Assembly (NCBI GenBank): GCA_004331795.1
Contig: SJSR01000003.1
Coordinates: forward strand, 55,320-119,319
DNA length: 64,000 bases
Direction of reading: 5' to 3'
Source of the DNA: Erythrobacteraceae bacterium CFH 75059
Lineage (GTDB): Bacteria; Pseudomonadota; Alphaproteobacteria; Sphingomonadales; Sphingomonadaceae
Positions 1-16,042 of the stretch are shown piece after piece. The translations under genes were made by a program, and so were the position numbers. The notes under the pieces are model-generated. The model saw only the letters and a program-made list of their open reading frames with translations, was not told the origin of the DNA and made no database searches. The stretch's first letter is position 1, and each line of letters starts with the position of its first letter.

Positions 1-215
1 ATCTTCTTGCCGCCGTCGCCGGTCAGGATCACGTCGAATTCGGTCTGCTCTTCGGCCGCGGCCGCGTCGCCGCCGCCGCCCGCCGCCGGACCGGCCACGG
101 CCACCGCCGCGGCGGCCGAGACGCCCCACTCTTCCTCGAGAGCCTTGGCCAGTTCGGCCGCTTCGAGGACGGTGAGCTTGCTCAGTTCTTCGACAAGGGT
201 CTTGATGTCAGCCAT
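1..215 (-). CDS. rplL: 50S ribosomal protein L7/L12, N-terminal part
   Basis: The first 71 codons are present; the C-terminal domain lies beyond the left edge of the window. The protein opens [20 protein letters not shown], the dimerisation domain of L7/L12, followed by the usual Ala/Gly-rich hinge ([13 protein letters not shown]) and the start of the C-terminal domain (EFDVILT). L7/L12 forms the ribosomal stalk that recruits translation GTPases and is bound by L10. It lies 75 bp downstream of rplJ on the same strand, the standard rplJ-rplL order, and is expected to be co-transcribed with it. Identification is secure; only the 3' end is missing. Confidence 0.97.
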   Translation of the reverse strand, partial: MADIKTLVEELSKLTVLEAAELAKALEEEWGVSAAAAVAVAGPAAGGGGDAAAAEEQTEFDVILTGDGGKK

Positions 216-290
216 GATGAGTTCCTTTGTTCATGTAGCGCCGGAGCCGCGCCCCGGCAGGGTTCCTGGAAAGTCAGGTGAAGCCGCGTC

Positions 291-806
291 TCAGGCGGCT
301 TCCTTGTCGCCATAGGCGGCGAACACGCGCGCCAGCTTGGCCGCCGGCTCGTTGACGACGCGGGCGATCTTCGTCGCCGGGGCGTTGATGAGCCCGACCA
401 GCTTGCCGCGCAGTTCGTCGAGGCTGGGCATGGTGGCGAGCGCCCGCACCCCGGCTTCGTCGAGCTGCTGCCCGCCCATCGACCCGCCGACGATTTCCAG
501 CCGGTCGGTGGACTTGGCGAAGTCCACCACCGCCTTGGCCGCCGCGACCGGATCGGCCGAATAGGCAAGGGCGGTCGGGCCGGAGAGATACTCCTCCAGT
601 CCCGTGTAGGGCGTGTCCGCCAGGGCGAGCTTGGCCAGGCTGTTCTTCGCCACCTTGTACGCGGCGCCGGCCTCGCGCATCTTGGTGCGCAGGGCGGTGG
701 ACTGGGCCACCGTCATGCCGAGGTTGCGGGTGACGACCACCACGCCGACCTCGTTGAAGATCGCGCTGAGCTGGGCGACCGATTCGGCTTTCTGCGAACG
801 ATCCAT
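291..806 (-). CDS. rplJ: 50S ribosomal protein L10
   Basis: 171 residues, a normal L10 length. It starts MDRSQKAESVAQL and contains the L10 N-terminal rRNA-binding domain (SAIFNEVGVVVVTRNLGMT, then TKMREAGAAYKVAKNSLAKLA). L10 anchors the L7/L12 dimers and binds 23S rRNA. An alternative upstream start at 821 exists, but the ATG at 806 is preceded by AAGGAG at proper spacing and matches the usual MDR start of alphaproteobacterial L10, so it is preferred. The gene precedes rplL and is separated from the next upstream gene by a terminator, so it should have its own promoter and leader. Confidence 0.97.
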   Translation of the reverse strand: MDRSQKAESVAQLSAIFNEVGVVVVTRNLGMTVAQSTALRTKMREAGAAYKVAKNSLAKLALADTPYTGLEEYLSGPTALAYSADPVAAAKAVVDFAKSTDRLEIVGGSMGGQQLDEAGVRALATMPSLDELRGKLVGLINAPATKIARVVNEPAAKLARVFAAYGDKEAA

Positions 807-821
807 GCCGTACTCCTTCAC

Positions 822-1048
822 AAATGGCCGCGACGGCGGGGCTGCCGCGGCCGGCTACGCACATCGCGTCCGACACCGGCAGCGGCGGGACGCGCTTGAA
901 GTCCGTGAGGGGGAAGGGACGCACGGCGGCGCCTGAGCACGACGCGGCCCTCGGCGGACCGCAGAAACTCGTCTCCCCGTCTCGGCCGGAAGATTAAGCC
1001 GGGGACAGGATCCCGTGGCACCGGCGGTCTCGGACGGAACCGGCAAGC
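822..1048 (-). ncRNA. Possible L10 leader (rplJ autoregulatory 5' UTR)
   Basis: About 200 bp lie between the upstream terminator and rplJ with no convincing gene. Read on the minus strand, the stretch contains a CTTAATC...GAGACGGGGAGACGAG block reminiscent of alphaproteobacterial L10 leaders, where L10-L7/L12 binds the mRNA to repress its own synthesis. This is pattern recognition by eye. The fold has not been computed and the exact ends are unknown. Confidence 0.35.
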
Positions 1049-1077
1049 AAAAAGGCCCGCCGGCGAGGCGGGCCTTT
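1049..1077 (-). terminator. Rho-independent terminator of the Thr-rich lipoprotein gene
   Basis: A perfect 11-bp stem (AAAGGCCCGCC / GGCGGGCCTTT) closes a 5-nt loop. On the minus strand it is followed by a run of five T. It lies downstream of the lipoprotein gene at 1125-1445 and upstream of rplJ, so it isolates the two transcripts. Confidence 0.85.
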
Positions 1078-1124
1078 AGGCGTTGTCGCGGGCGAGTCAA
1101 CCCCGCCCGATCGAAACGGTCGAC

Positions 1125-1445
1125 TTACTGCGCCGGGGTGGCGGTCGCGGTGGTCGTGGTGGTGGTCGTGCCGGTCACGCCCGGAGCCGGGGTGGCGGTC
1201 GCCGTCGCCGTGGTCGTGGTGGTGCCCATCGCGTCCGTGGTCGGCGTGGCGCCCGGGGTCGCCATCGGATCGGTCGTGGTGGTGCCCATCGTGCCGGCGC
1301 CCGTGCCCATCGTGTCGGTGGTCATGGTGTCGGTCGTGGTGGTGGTGGTGGTGGCGGTGGTGTCGGTCGCCGGGTCGGTGTTGTTCCCACCGCAAGCCGC
1401 CAGAGCCATCACCAGCGGCAGAGCAATCAAGGCAGTCTTCTTCAT
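1125..1445 (-). CDS. Threonine-rich low-complexity lipoprotein
   Basis: 106 residues. MKKTALIALPLVMALAACGG is a lipoprotein signal peptide with lipobox LAAC, so the mature protein should be lipidated at Cys. The remainder is almost only Thr, Ala, Met, Asp, Gly and Pro in degenerate repeats (TTTTTTTDTM, GTTTTDPMATP, ATATATPAP). No enzymatic domain is visible. ATG at 1445 is preferred over an in-frame TTG at 1451 because AAAGGG lies 8 nt upstream and MKK is the natural start of the signal peptide. It sits alone between rplJ and the divergent rpoB, with its own terminator. Function unknown; a Thr-rich envelope linker or spacer is one possibility. Confidence 0.7.
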   Translation of the reverse strand: MKKTALIALPLVMALAACGGNNTDPATDTTATTTTTTTDTMTTDTMGTGAGTMGTTTTDPMATPGATPTTDAMGTTTTTATATATPAPGVTGTTTTTTTATATPAQ

Positions 1446-1451
1446 GATCAA

Positions 1452-1985
1452 ATCCCTTTCGCGAGGAGTGTGCCACTAAATCGCCACATTTCGTTAGAGT
1501 CCCTGAAAGTTTTTGCAAGCGGAAATTGTGCCGCGGCGGCACGGTCGCGTCACGAACCGTGGCGCAGGAGGCCTTTGCCGAACGCGAGAAGCCGCATCCC
1601 GGCGCCAACGCCGACGGTGGTGGCGGGACCTTCGGCATTTGCGCGGACGAACGCACCCCTCTCCTCGACCATGCTGACAATGGGGGAAGCGCTCCGGGCG
1701 GCTGACGCGGCGGGCAACCGTTTGACACGCGGCGCCAGAGGATTATATGCGCGCTCTGCCGACCGCTTCGAGCGACGCCGGCCCGTGCGCGGGGGCTGGT
1801 GACTGGATGGAAGCGGCATCCCTTCACGCGACGCAGCAGCGGCCTCGAGTCGCCGGACCCTGTGGCCGTCCGGCGCTGCCGCGCTGGGTCGCCGGGCCGG
1901 CGTCCACGCGATTGCACGTTCACAGCGCCGGCCGACCCGCACGGAGCGGCGGCGGGCGCGGCGAGGAAAAGGTCAGGCACGCATC
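1452..1985. other. Intergenic region between the lipoprotein gene and rpoB
   Basis: 534 bp without a credible gene. Open frames here have atypical composition and no recognisable domain. The region must contain the divergent promoters for the lipoprotein gene (minus) and rpoBC (plus); the best rpoB promoter candidate is listed separately. Confidence 0.6.
1722..1749 (+). promoter_or_regulatory. Candidate sigma-70-type promoter for rpoBC
   Basis: A perfect -35 hexamer TTGACA (1722-1727) is followed after 16 bp by TATATG (1744-1749), about 240 bp before the rpoB start, on the correct strand. The long leader would leave room for attenuation or autoregulation. Inferred from sequence only. Confidence 0.5.
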
Positions 1986-6155
<4,170 letters not shown>

Positions 6156-6159
6156 CCCT

Positions 6160-6252
6160 TCTTCCCTCCCGGCAGCGGGAGGGGCCGGGGGTGGGCCGCC
6201 GGCTCACCCGCTCAGACCCACCCCGAACCCCTCCCCCGGCGGGAGGGGGATG
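6160..6252. repeat. Palindromic GC-rich intergenic element between rpoB and rpoC
   Basis: The two halves of the gap are imperfect inverted copies: CTCCCGGCAGCGGGAGGGGC at the left and CCCCTCCCCCGGCGGGAGGG at the right, with GGGGGTGGGC matched by GACCCACCCC in between. Each half is itself a small hairpin. It resembles dispersed palindromic repeats seen in GC-rich proteobacteria. Placed inside the rpoBC transcript, it would form a strong hairpin that might affect the rpoB:rpoC ratio or mRNA stability. Confidence 0.7.
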
Positions 6253-6265
6253 AGGATGAGACAAG

Positions 6266-10624
<4,359 letters not shown>

Positions 10625-10645
10625 CCCCGGCTGCTGAGCACGATG

Positions 10646-10682
10646 AAAAGGCCCTGCCGGCACGCACCGGCGGGGCCTTTTT
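10646..10682 (+). terminator. Rho-independent terminator after rpoC
   Basis: AAAAGGCCCTGCCGG pairs with CCGGCGGGGCCTTTTT across a 6-nt loop with one mismatch, ending in a T-run on the plus strand, directly downstream of the rpoC stop. Confidence 0.9.
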
Positions 10683-10789
10683 CGTGCGCACGGCAAGTGC
10701 CGCGAAGGGGTGCGCCGCGCCGTCGTGTTGCTCGGGCTTGCGGCACTCACTAGCGTGAATACGCGCGCCGGGTGCGGGAGAATGCGTCC

Positions 10790-11608
10790 ATGCTTTACAT
10801 CGTCGACAACGCCGTCCCCATTCTCGCGGCCGCGCTGGCGGCGGTGCTGTTCGGCGCGGCCTGGTATGGCTGGCTTGATCGGCGATCCGCTCCGCATGGG
10901 GGCGCGGCACGGGAGGGGCGGGCCTTCTCGTCCGCGACGCTCGTCCTCGCCCTGCTTGCCGAGGCGTGGATGGCGGCCATCCTTGCGGGCGCGCTGATCC
11001 TCGCGCCGGTGGAGGCGGGGCGCTGGACGGTCGCGCTCGGCAGTGCGGGCATCATCTGGGCCGGGTTCGTGCTGCCGGTGGTGGCGGTGACTCACGGTCT
11101 GCGCCGGCTGGGGTGGCGGCGTTTCGCAATCGACGCGGTCCACTGGCTCGGCGCGATGCTCCTCATGGCCGCCGTGCTCAGGGCCATCGGCGTGGCGGCA
11201 CCGGCTGCGGCAGCCACCCTGCCGGCGCCGTCCGCCGCACCCGGGGGCGGCGTGACGAGCCTTGCGGGCGAATGGCGGGTGGCGGGCGTCGACGGCGCGC
11301 CGTTCGACGAGCCCTACGGTCTCGCGCTGAGCGCTGACGACAAGGAAATCTGGTGGGAGCCGCGCTGCGCCGGGCTGGTGCGGCGCTACACGCTTGCGGG
11401 CGAGCGTCTTGCCGTGTCGATGCCGCCGGCGCAGGCGTCCCGGGCCGCTGCGGCCCCGCCGTCGGTGCCCGTCTGCGCCCTTGCGCCGCCGCCCGCGCTC
11501 GCCGGCGTTCGCCGCGCTCTGGATGCGGCGCAGACCGCGCGGCGCACGCCGGAGAATGGCCTGCTGCTGTCAGGCGGCGGACACAGCCTGCTGCTGTTCG
11601 CGCAATAG
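10790..11608 (+). CDS. Membrane protein: DUF1761-like helices joined to a META/HslJ-like domain
   Basis: 272 residues. The N-terminal part (about 1-145) has four hydrophobic helices and opens MLYIVDNAVPILAAALAAVL, with FGAAWYGWL resembling DUF1761 membrane proteins. After an Ala/Pro-rich linker, GEWRVAGVDGAPFDEPYG...WWEPRCAG (about 165-205) looks like a META/HslJ-type beta domain, which would lie outside the inner membrane. ATG at 10790 is preferred because GGGAG lies 9 nt upstream; an in-frame GTG at 10772 is the alternative. The gene is monocistronic between the rpoC terminator and a convergent transaldolase. Domain assignments are by eye and the function is unknown. Confidence 0.6.
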   Translation: MLYIVDNAVPILAAALAAVLFGAAWYGWLDRRSAPHGGAAREGRAFSSATLVLALLAEAWMAAILAGALILAPVEAGRWTVALGSAGIIWAGFVLPVVAVTHGLRRLGWRRFAIDAVHWLGAMLLMAAVLRAIGVAAPAAAATLPAPSAAPGGGVTSLAGEWRVAGVDGAPFDEPYGLALSADDKEIWWEPRCAGLVRRYTLAGERLAVSMPPAQASRAAAAPPSVPVCALAPPPALAGVRRALDAAQTARRTPENGLLLSGGGHSLLLFAQ

Positions 11609-11631
11609 GGCGGGCGCGGCGCTGCGCCGCG

Positions 11632-12789
11632 TCAGCCGGTGGCGGCGAGCTGGGCGCGGATCTCCTCGCGCTTGCGCGCAACCGCCTCGAGCAGATTGTC
11701 GAACGAGGTGACGAACTGCGCCACGCCGTCGGCGGCGAGTTGCGCGGTCATGGCATCGAGGTCGAAGCCCGCTTCGGCAAGGCGGGCCAGCACGGCTTCG
11801 GCCTCGGCTGCGCCCTCGTTCAGGCTGGCGCGCACCGCGCCGTGGTCGCGGAAGGCGGCGAGCGTTGCCGGCGGCATGGTGTTGACCGTATCGGGGCCGA
11901 TCAGCTCCTCCACATACAGGACGTCCGAATAGGCCGGGTTCTTGGTTCCGGTCGAGGCCCAGAGCAGGCGCTGCGGCCGTGCGCCGCGTCCGGCCAGCGC
12001 GCGCCAGCGGTCGGTCCCGACCAGCTCGCGGTAATGCGCATGGGCGCGCTTGGCATTGGCGATCGCGACCTTGCCCTTGAGGTCGCGCCATGCGGCCGCC
12101 CGTTCGGGCGGGAGGGCGTCGATCGCGTCGTCGACGAGCGTGTCGATGCGGCTGAGGAAGAAGCTCGCCACGCCGGCGATGCGGTCGATCGGCTGTCCGG
12201 CAGCGATCCGGTCCTCCAGCCCGCACAGATAGGCGTCGGCGGCCGCCTTGTAGGCGTCGACGGCGAACAGCAGCGTCACGTTGACGTTGATCGCCTCTGC
12301 CGTCAGCCGGCGCAGCGCCGCGACGCCGGCCGGCGTGCCGGGCACCTTGACCATGAGGTTGGGGCGGTCGACCGCCGCCCACAGGCGCCGCGCCTCGTCC
12401 ACGGTGCCGTCCTCGTCACCGGCGAGATGCGGCGACACCTCGAGGCTGACATATCCGTCCCGCCCGTCGAGCCGTTCGTAAACTGGCATCAGGTCGTCGG
12501 CGGCGCGCCGGATGTCCTCGACCGCCATGGCCTCGTAAAGCTCGGCCGGGGAAAGGTCGGTCCGGCGAAGCGCGTCGCGCATGGCGGCATCGTAGGCGTG
12601 TCCCTGACCCATCGCCTTCTCGAACAGCGACGGGTTGGAGGTGACGCCGGTCACGGCGTCCTGCGCGACCAGCTGGCGCAGTTCGCCGCGTTCGAGAAAG
12701 CCGCGCTCGACGAAGTCAAGCCACACGCCCTGTCCCGCCTGAGCAAGGAGAGCAAGACGGCCGGGGCTGGATTCATGGTGTTCGGTCAT
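11632..12789 (-). CDS. tal: Transaldolase (long, Tal subfamily)
   Basis: 385 residues. Transaldolase moves a dihydroxyacetone unit between sugar phosphates in the non-oxidative pentose phosphate pathway. Family motifs are GVTSNPSLFEKA near residue 50, LMVKVPGTPAG with the Schiff-base lysine at about Lys148, INVNVTLLFA, and LWASTGTKNPAYSD. This length and these motifs fit the longer actinobacterial/cyanobacterial-type Tal, which in some bacteria is fused to phosphoglucose isomerase; no fusion is present here. The frame is open further upstream, but MTEHHESS is the natural start; its ribosome site is poor. Cytoplasmic enzyme. Confidence 0.93.
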   Translation of the reverse strand: MTEHHESSPGRLALLAQAGQGVWLDFVERGFLERGELRQLVAQDAVTGVTSNPSLFEKAMGQGHAYDAAMRDALRRTDLSPAELYEAMAVEDIRRAADDLMPVYERLDGRDGYVSLEVSPHLAGDEDGTVDEARRLWAAVDRPNLMVKVPGTPAGVAALRRLTAEAINVNVTLLFAVDAYKAAADAYLCGLEDRIAAGQPIDRIAGVASFFLSRIDTLVDDAIDALPPERAAAWRDLKGKVAIANAKRAHAHYRELVGTDRWRALAGRGARPQRLLWASTGTKNPAYSDVLYVEELIGPDTVNTMPPATLAAFRDHGAVRASLNEGAAEAEAVLARLAEAGFDLDAMTAQLAADGVAQFVTSFDNLLEAVARKREEIRAQLAATG

Positions 12790-12863
12790 GGGGGGGCTTT
12801 GCCACAGCCGCCTTCCAAAGGCGATGGCAAAGCACGCGTCCACTCGGTTGCCCATGCCGCCTG

Positions 12864-13478
12864 TCAGCGGCGTCGCAGTCCGTCCCGCAGCAGGCGGCTG
12901 GCTGTCCAGGCCACCTCGTCAAGCGGCCGGTCGTCCGACCAGATGGCAAAGCGCAGGCCGAGGAACACGTTCATGCCCATCACCGCCCAGGCGTGCACAT
13001 CCTCGACATCCGCCCGCACCGCTCCCGCCGCCGCCCCCTGCTGAAGCCGGTCGAGAATGCGCCGCGCCGTGCGTTCGTAATGCGTCCGGTAGCTGTCCGG
13101 GTCGACGAACTCGGCCTCGTCGATGATGCGGTAGATGACCTTGTGTTCACGCGCGAACATCAGGAAGCTTTCCAGCGCCGCCCGCTCGGTCGCGAAGGCG
13201 TCCATCTCCGGCCGGAGCGCGGCGCCGGCGCGTTCCTTCACCCGTTCGCTCAGATCCTGGACCAGTGTGCGGAACAGCTCCTCCTTCGATCCGAAGTAGG
13301 TGTAGAACGTCCCCAGCGCGGTTCCGGCGCGCGAGGTGATCCCGCTGATCGAGGCGTCGTGAAACCCCTTCTCGCCGAACTCCGCCGCCGCGGCGTCGAG
13401 CAGCCGTGCCCGGGTGCGTGCGCCCCGCCGCGTGCGCGGCTGCCGCCCCTTGATGACCTCTGCCGCCGCCCCGTCCAT
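12864..13478 (-). CDS. TetR/AcrR family transcriptional regulator
   Basis: 204 residues. The N-terminal helix-turn-helix is clear: TRARLLDAAAAEFGEKGFHD, then ASISGITSRAGTALGTFYTYFGSKEELF (residues about 23-70). The ligand-binding domain has MFAREHKVIYRIIDEAEFVD. The open frame extends far upstream, antisense to the receptor gene; the ATG at 13478 is chosen because the TetR family begins at this distance before the HTH. It is transcribed divergently from the TonB-dependent receptor with about 100 bp between starts, so it probably regulates itself and the receptor in response to a small hydrophobic ligand. The ligand is unknown. Confidence 0.92.
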   Translation of the reverse strand: MDGAAAEVIKGRQPRTRRGARTRARLLDAAAAEFGEKGFHDASISGITSRAGTALGTFYTYFGSKEELFRTLVQDLSERVKERAGAALRPEMDAFATERAALESFLMFAREHKVIYRIIDEAEFVDPDSYRTHYERTARRILDRLQQGAAAGAVRADVEDVHAWAVMGMNVFLGLRFAIWSDDRPLDEVAWTASRLLRDGLRRR

Positions 13479-13521
13479 GAGCGCCACGCTAACCCAAGCC
13501 CCCGCCCGCTCCAACAAGAAG

Positions 13522-13550
13522 TTGAAAGGGGATTCAGGTTTCAGTAGTGT
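13522..13550 (+). promoter_or_regulatory. Candidate promoter of the TonB-dependent receptor gene
   Basis: TTGAAA (13522-13527) and TAGTGT (13545-13550) with a 17-bp spacer lie in the divergent gap between the TetR gene and the receptor. The match is modest, but position and strand fit. A TetR operator would be expected nearby; no clear palindrome was identified by eye. Confidence 0.3.
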
Positions 13551-13580
13551 GCGGGCAAGAGGATGCAGGGAGGATTGACA

Positions 13581-15962
13581 ATGACGCGAGCGGCACAGCG
13601 AGTCGGCCACGGGGTTATGCGGGCCGCCATGGCAGGGGTGGCGCTGGCCGGTATCTGCGCGCCGGCCATGGCGCAGACCCAGCCCGAGCCGGCCGGAACG
13701 GAACAGCAGGCGTCCGACGCCAACGTCATCGTGGTGACGGCCCGGCGGCGCGAGGAGACGCTGGTGGAGGTGCCGATCGCGGTCACCGCCTACAGCGGCG
13801 AGGCGCTCCAGCAGGCAGGCGCGCTCGACATCACCGATCTGGCCCAGACGACGCCCAACACCACGCTGGAGGCGAGCCGCGGCACCAATTCGACGCTGAC
13901 CGCCTTCATCCGCGGCGTGGGGCAGCAGGATCCGGTGTCCGGTTTCGAACAGGGCGTGGGCATCTATCTCGACGACGTGTATCTCAACCGGCCGCAGGCC
14001 GCGGTGCTGGACATCTACGATGTCGAGCGGATCGAGGTGCTGCGCGGACCGCAGGGCACCCTGTATGGCCGCAACACGATCGGCGGGGCGGTGAAGTATG
14101 TCACTCGCCTTCTGCCGCAGGATCCCTCGTTCAGCGCGCGCCTGACCTATGGCACCTACAACCAGCTCGACGGCGTGCTCAGCGCCTCGGTGCCGCTGGG
14201 CGATCTGGTGCGGGTCGGCGGCGCCGTCGCGCGGCTCACCCGCGGCGGCTTCGGCCGCAATCTCACCACCGGCGAAGACAATTACGACAAGGACGTGTTG
14301 GGCGGGCGCCTCAGCTTCGAGCTGGGCGGGCATGGCCAGCCGGTGCTGGTCCGCATCACCGGCGACTACACCAAGGACAACAGCAGCGCCCGTGGCGGCA
14401 CCCGCCTGATCCCGAGTCTCGTGTCCCGCGCCCCGGTGCTCGACAACGTGTTCGACACGCGCGGCGGGCTCATCGACCCGCGGCAGGAGGTCGAAGCCTA
14501 CGGGCTGGCCATGAATGTCACCGTGGACCTGTCGGACACGCTGACCTTCCGCTCGATCAGCGCATGGCGCAAGGACGACTCCGCCTCGCCGATCGACTTC
14601 GACGCCTTGCCGGCGGTCGATCTCGACGTGCCCGCCTTCTACCGCAACGAGCAGCTCAGCCAGGAGCTGCAGCTGATCTACGAAAGCGGTCCTCTGAACG
14701 CGCTGCTCGGGTTCTACTACCTCGACGCGCAGGCCGACACCCAGTTCGACGTGCGGCTGTTCACCACCCTCAACGGCCTGACGGCCTTCACCGAGGCCAA
14801 TGTCGACACGCAGACCTACGCGGTGTTCGGCGATGTCACGCTGGACATCACCGACCAGCTCAGCGTGTCGGTTGGGGGGCGCTACACCTGGGACCGGCGC
14901 ACGGCCGACATCCTGCGCCAGAACTATCTGGGCGGCGGCTCGCCGGTGTTCGGCGGCGCGGGGGTGGCGTTCGGGGCGCCGTCGACCGACTTCACCGGCA
15001 GCCGCGACTTCAACAAGTTCACGCCGCGCGTGTCGGTCAGTTTCCGGCCTACGCGGGATCACAATTTCTACGCCAGCTACGCGCAGGGGTTCAAGGGCGG
15101 CGGCTTCGACCCGCGCGGTGTGGGCATCAACGCCCCGGCCGCCATTCCCGGACGCCCCACCAACGACGAGGTGGCCGCGTTCCTCAGCTTCCTGCCCGAG
15201 AGCGTCGACAGCTACGAGATCGGCTACAAGGGGAACTGGCTCGACGGGGCGGTGTATGTCGCCCTCGCCGGGTTCTACGCCGATTACACCGACGTGCAGA
15301 TCCCCGGCTCGGTGGGCTGCACCACCTTCGTCAACGGCCAGCCGATCCAGTCCTTCTGCGGCATCGTCACCAACGCCGGCGCGGCGACGTTCAAGGGTCT
15401 GGAATTCGAAGGGACGGCGCGGCTGGGCCGCGATCTCGCCACCCCCGGCGACCGGCTGACGCTTGCCCTGTCGGCCGGCTACATCGACGCGCAGTACGAC
15501 GAGTACGTCACCAACATTCCGGGGCGTGGCCCGGTGGACGTGGCCGAGTTCCGCGAGGTCCAGAACACCCCGCGCTTCACCGGCAGCGCGACGCTCGGCT
15601 ACCTGACGCCGGTGGGTGACGGCGAACTCAACTTCACCACCACGCTCGCCTATCGCAGCCGCACCTACCAGTTCGAGATTCCCAACCCGTTCCTCGACCA
15701 GGAAGGCTTCGCGCTGCTCGACGCGAACCTCGTCTACACCGGTCCCAACCGGCGCTGGTCGCTGGGACTGCACGGGCGCAACCTGCTCGACAAGGAATAC
15801 AAGACGAGCGGCTACACCTTCGTCGTGGCCGATCCGGTGACGGGCGCCATCGCGACCGGGCCGAACGGGCTGCCGATCCCCTCGCTGGGCCGGGAAGGCA
15901 CGCTGACGGCGTTCTACGGCAATCCGCGGCAGGTGTTCGTCACCGCCACGCTGCGCTACTGA
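13581..15962 (+). CDS. TonB-dependent outer membrane receptor
   Basis: 793 residues. A signal peptide (hydrophobic MAGVALAGICAPAMA, cleavage near AMA-QTQ) precedes a TonB-box-like NVIVVTARRREETL, a plug domain with TTPNTTLEASRGTNS and VEVLRGPQGTLYGRNTIGGA, and a C-terminal 22-strand barrel ending in the aromatic TLRY typical of outer membrane proteins. It should import a large or scarce substrate using proton motive force via TonB. ATG at 13581 is chosen over 13563 because GGAGG lies 7 nt upstream. It is divergent from a TetR regulator. The substrate cannot be read from sequence; the sphingomonad-type plug motifs fit a receptor for organic compounds as well as for siderophores. Confidence 0.95.
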   Translation: MTRAAQRVGHGVMRAAMAGVALAGICAPAMAQTQPEPAGTEQQASDANVIVVTARRREETLVEVPIAVTAYSGEALQQAGALDITDLAQTTPNTTLEASRGTNSTLTAFIRGVGQQDPVSGFEQGVGIYLDDVYLNRPQAAVLDIYDVERIEVLRGPQGTLYGRNTIGGAVKYVTRLLPQDPSFSARLTYGTYNQLDGVLSASVPLGDLVRVGGAVARLTRGGFGRNLTTGEDNYDKDVLGGRLSFELGGHGQPVLVRITGDYTKDNSSARGGTRLIPSLVSRAPVLDNVFDTRGGLIDPRQEVEAYGLAMNVTVDLSDTLTFRSISAWRKDDSASPIDFDALPAVDLDVPAFYRNEQLSQELQLIYESGPLNALLGFYYLDAQADTQFDVRLFTTLNGLTAFTEANVDTQTYAVFGDVTLDITDQLSVSVGGRYTWDRRTADILRQNYLGGGSPVFGGAGVAFGAPSTDFTGSRDFNKFTPRVSVSFRPTRDHNFYASYAQGFKGGGFDPRGVGINAPAAIPGRPTNDEVAAFLSFLPESVDSYEIGYKGNWLDGAVYVALAGFYADYTDVQIPGSVGCTTFVNGQPIQSFCGIVTNAGAATFKGLEFEGTARLGRDLATPGDRLTLALSAGYIDAQYDEYVTNIPGRGPVDVAEFREVQNTPRFTGSATLGYLTPVGDGELNFTTTLAYRSRTYQFEIPNPFLDQEGFALLDANLVYTGPNRRWSLGLHGRNLLDKEYKTSGYTFVVADPVTGAIATGPNGLPIPSLGREGTLTAFYGNPRQVFVTATLRY

Positions 15963-15993
15963 ACCGGCCGCCAGGGAACGGTTGTCCGCGCAA

Positions 15994-16025
15994 GCGGGTG
16001 CGTTGCCGAGGCGCAGCGCACCCGC
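15994..16025. terminator. Possible bidirectional hairpin between convergent genes
   Basis: GCGGGTGCG (15994-16002) and CGCACCCGC (16017-16025) are perfect inverted repeats in the 80-bp gap between the convergent receptor and glycosidase genes. There is no T-run, so termination is only a suggestion. Confidence 0.35.
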
Positions 16026-16042
16026 CGCCTCTGCCGCCGGCG

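Noticed and set aside
1130..1380. Repetitive GGTGGTCGTG-like DNA considered as a tandem repeat or CRISPR-like array
   Set aside because: It is coding low complexity (Thr codons) of the lipoprotein; no regular repeat-spacer structure.
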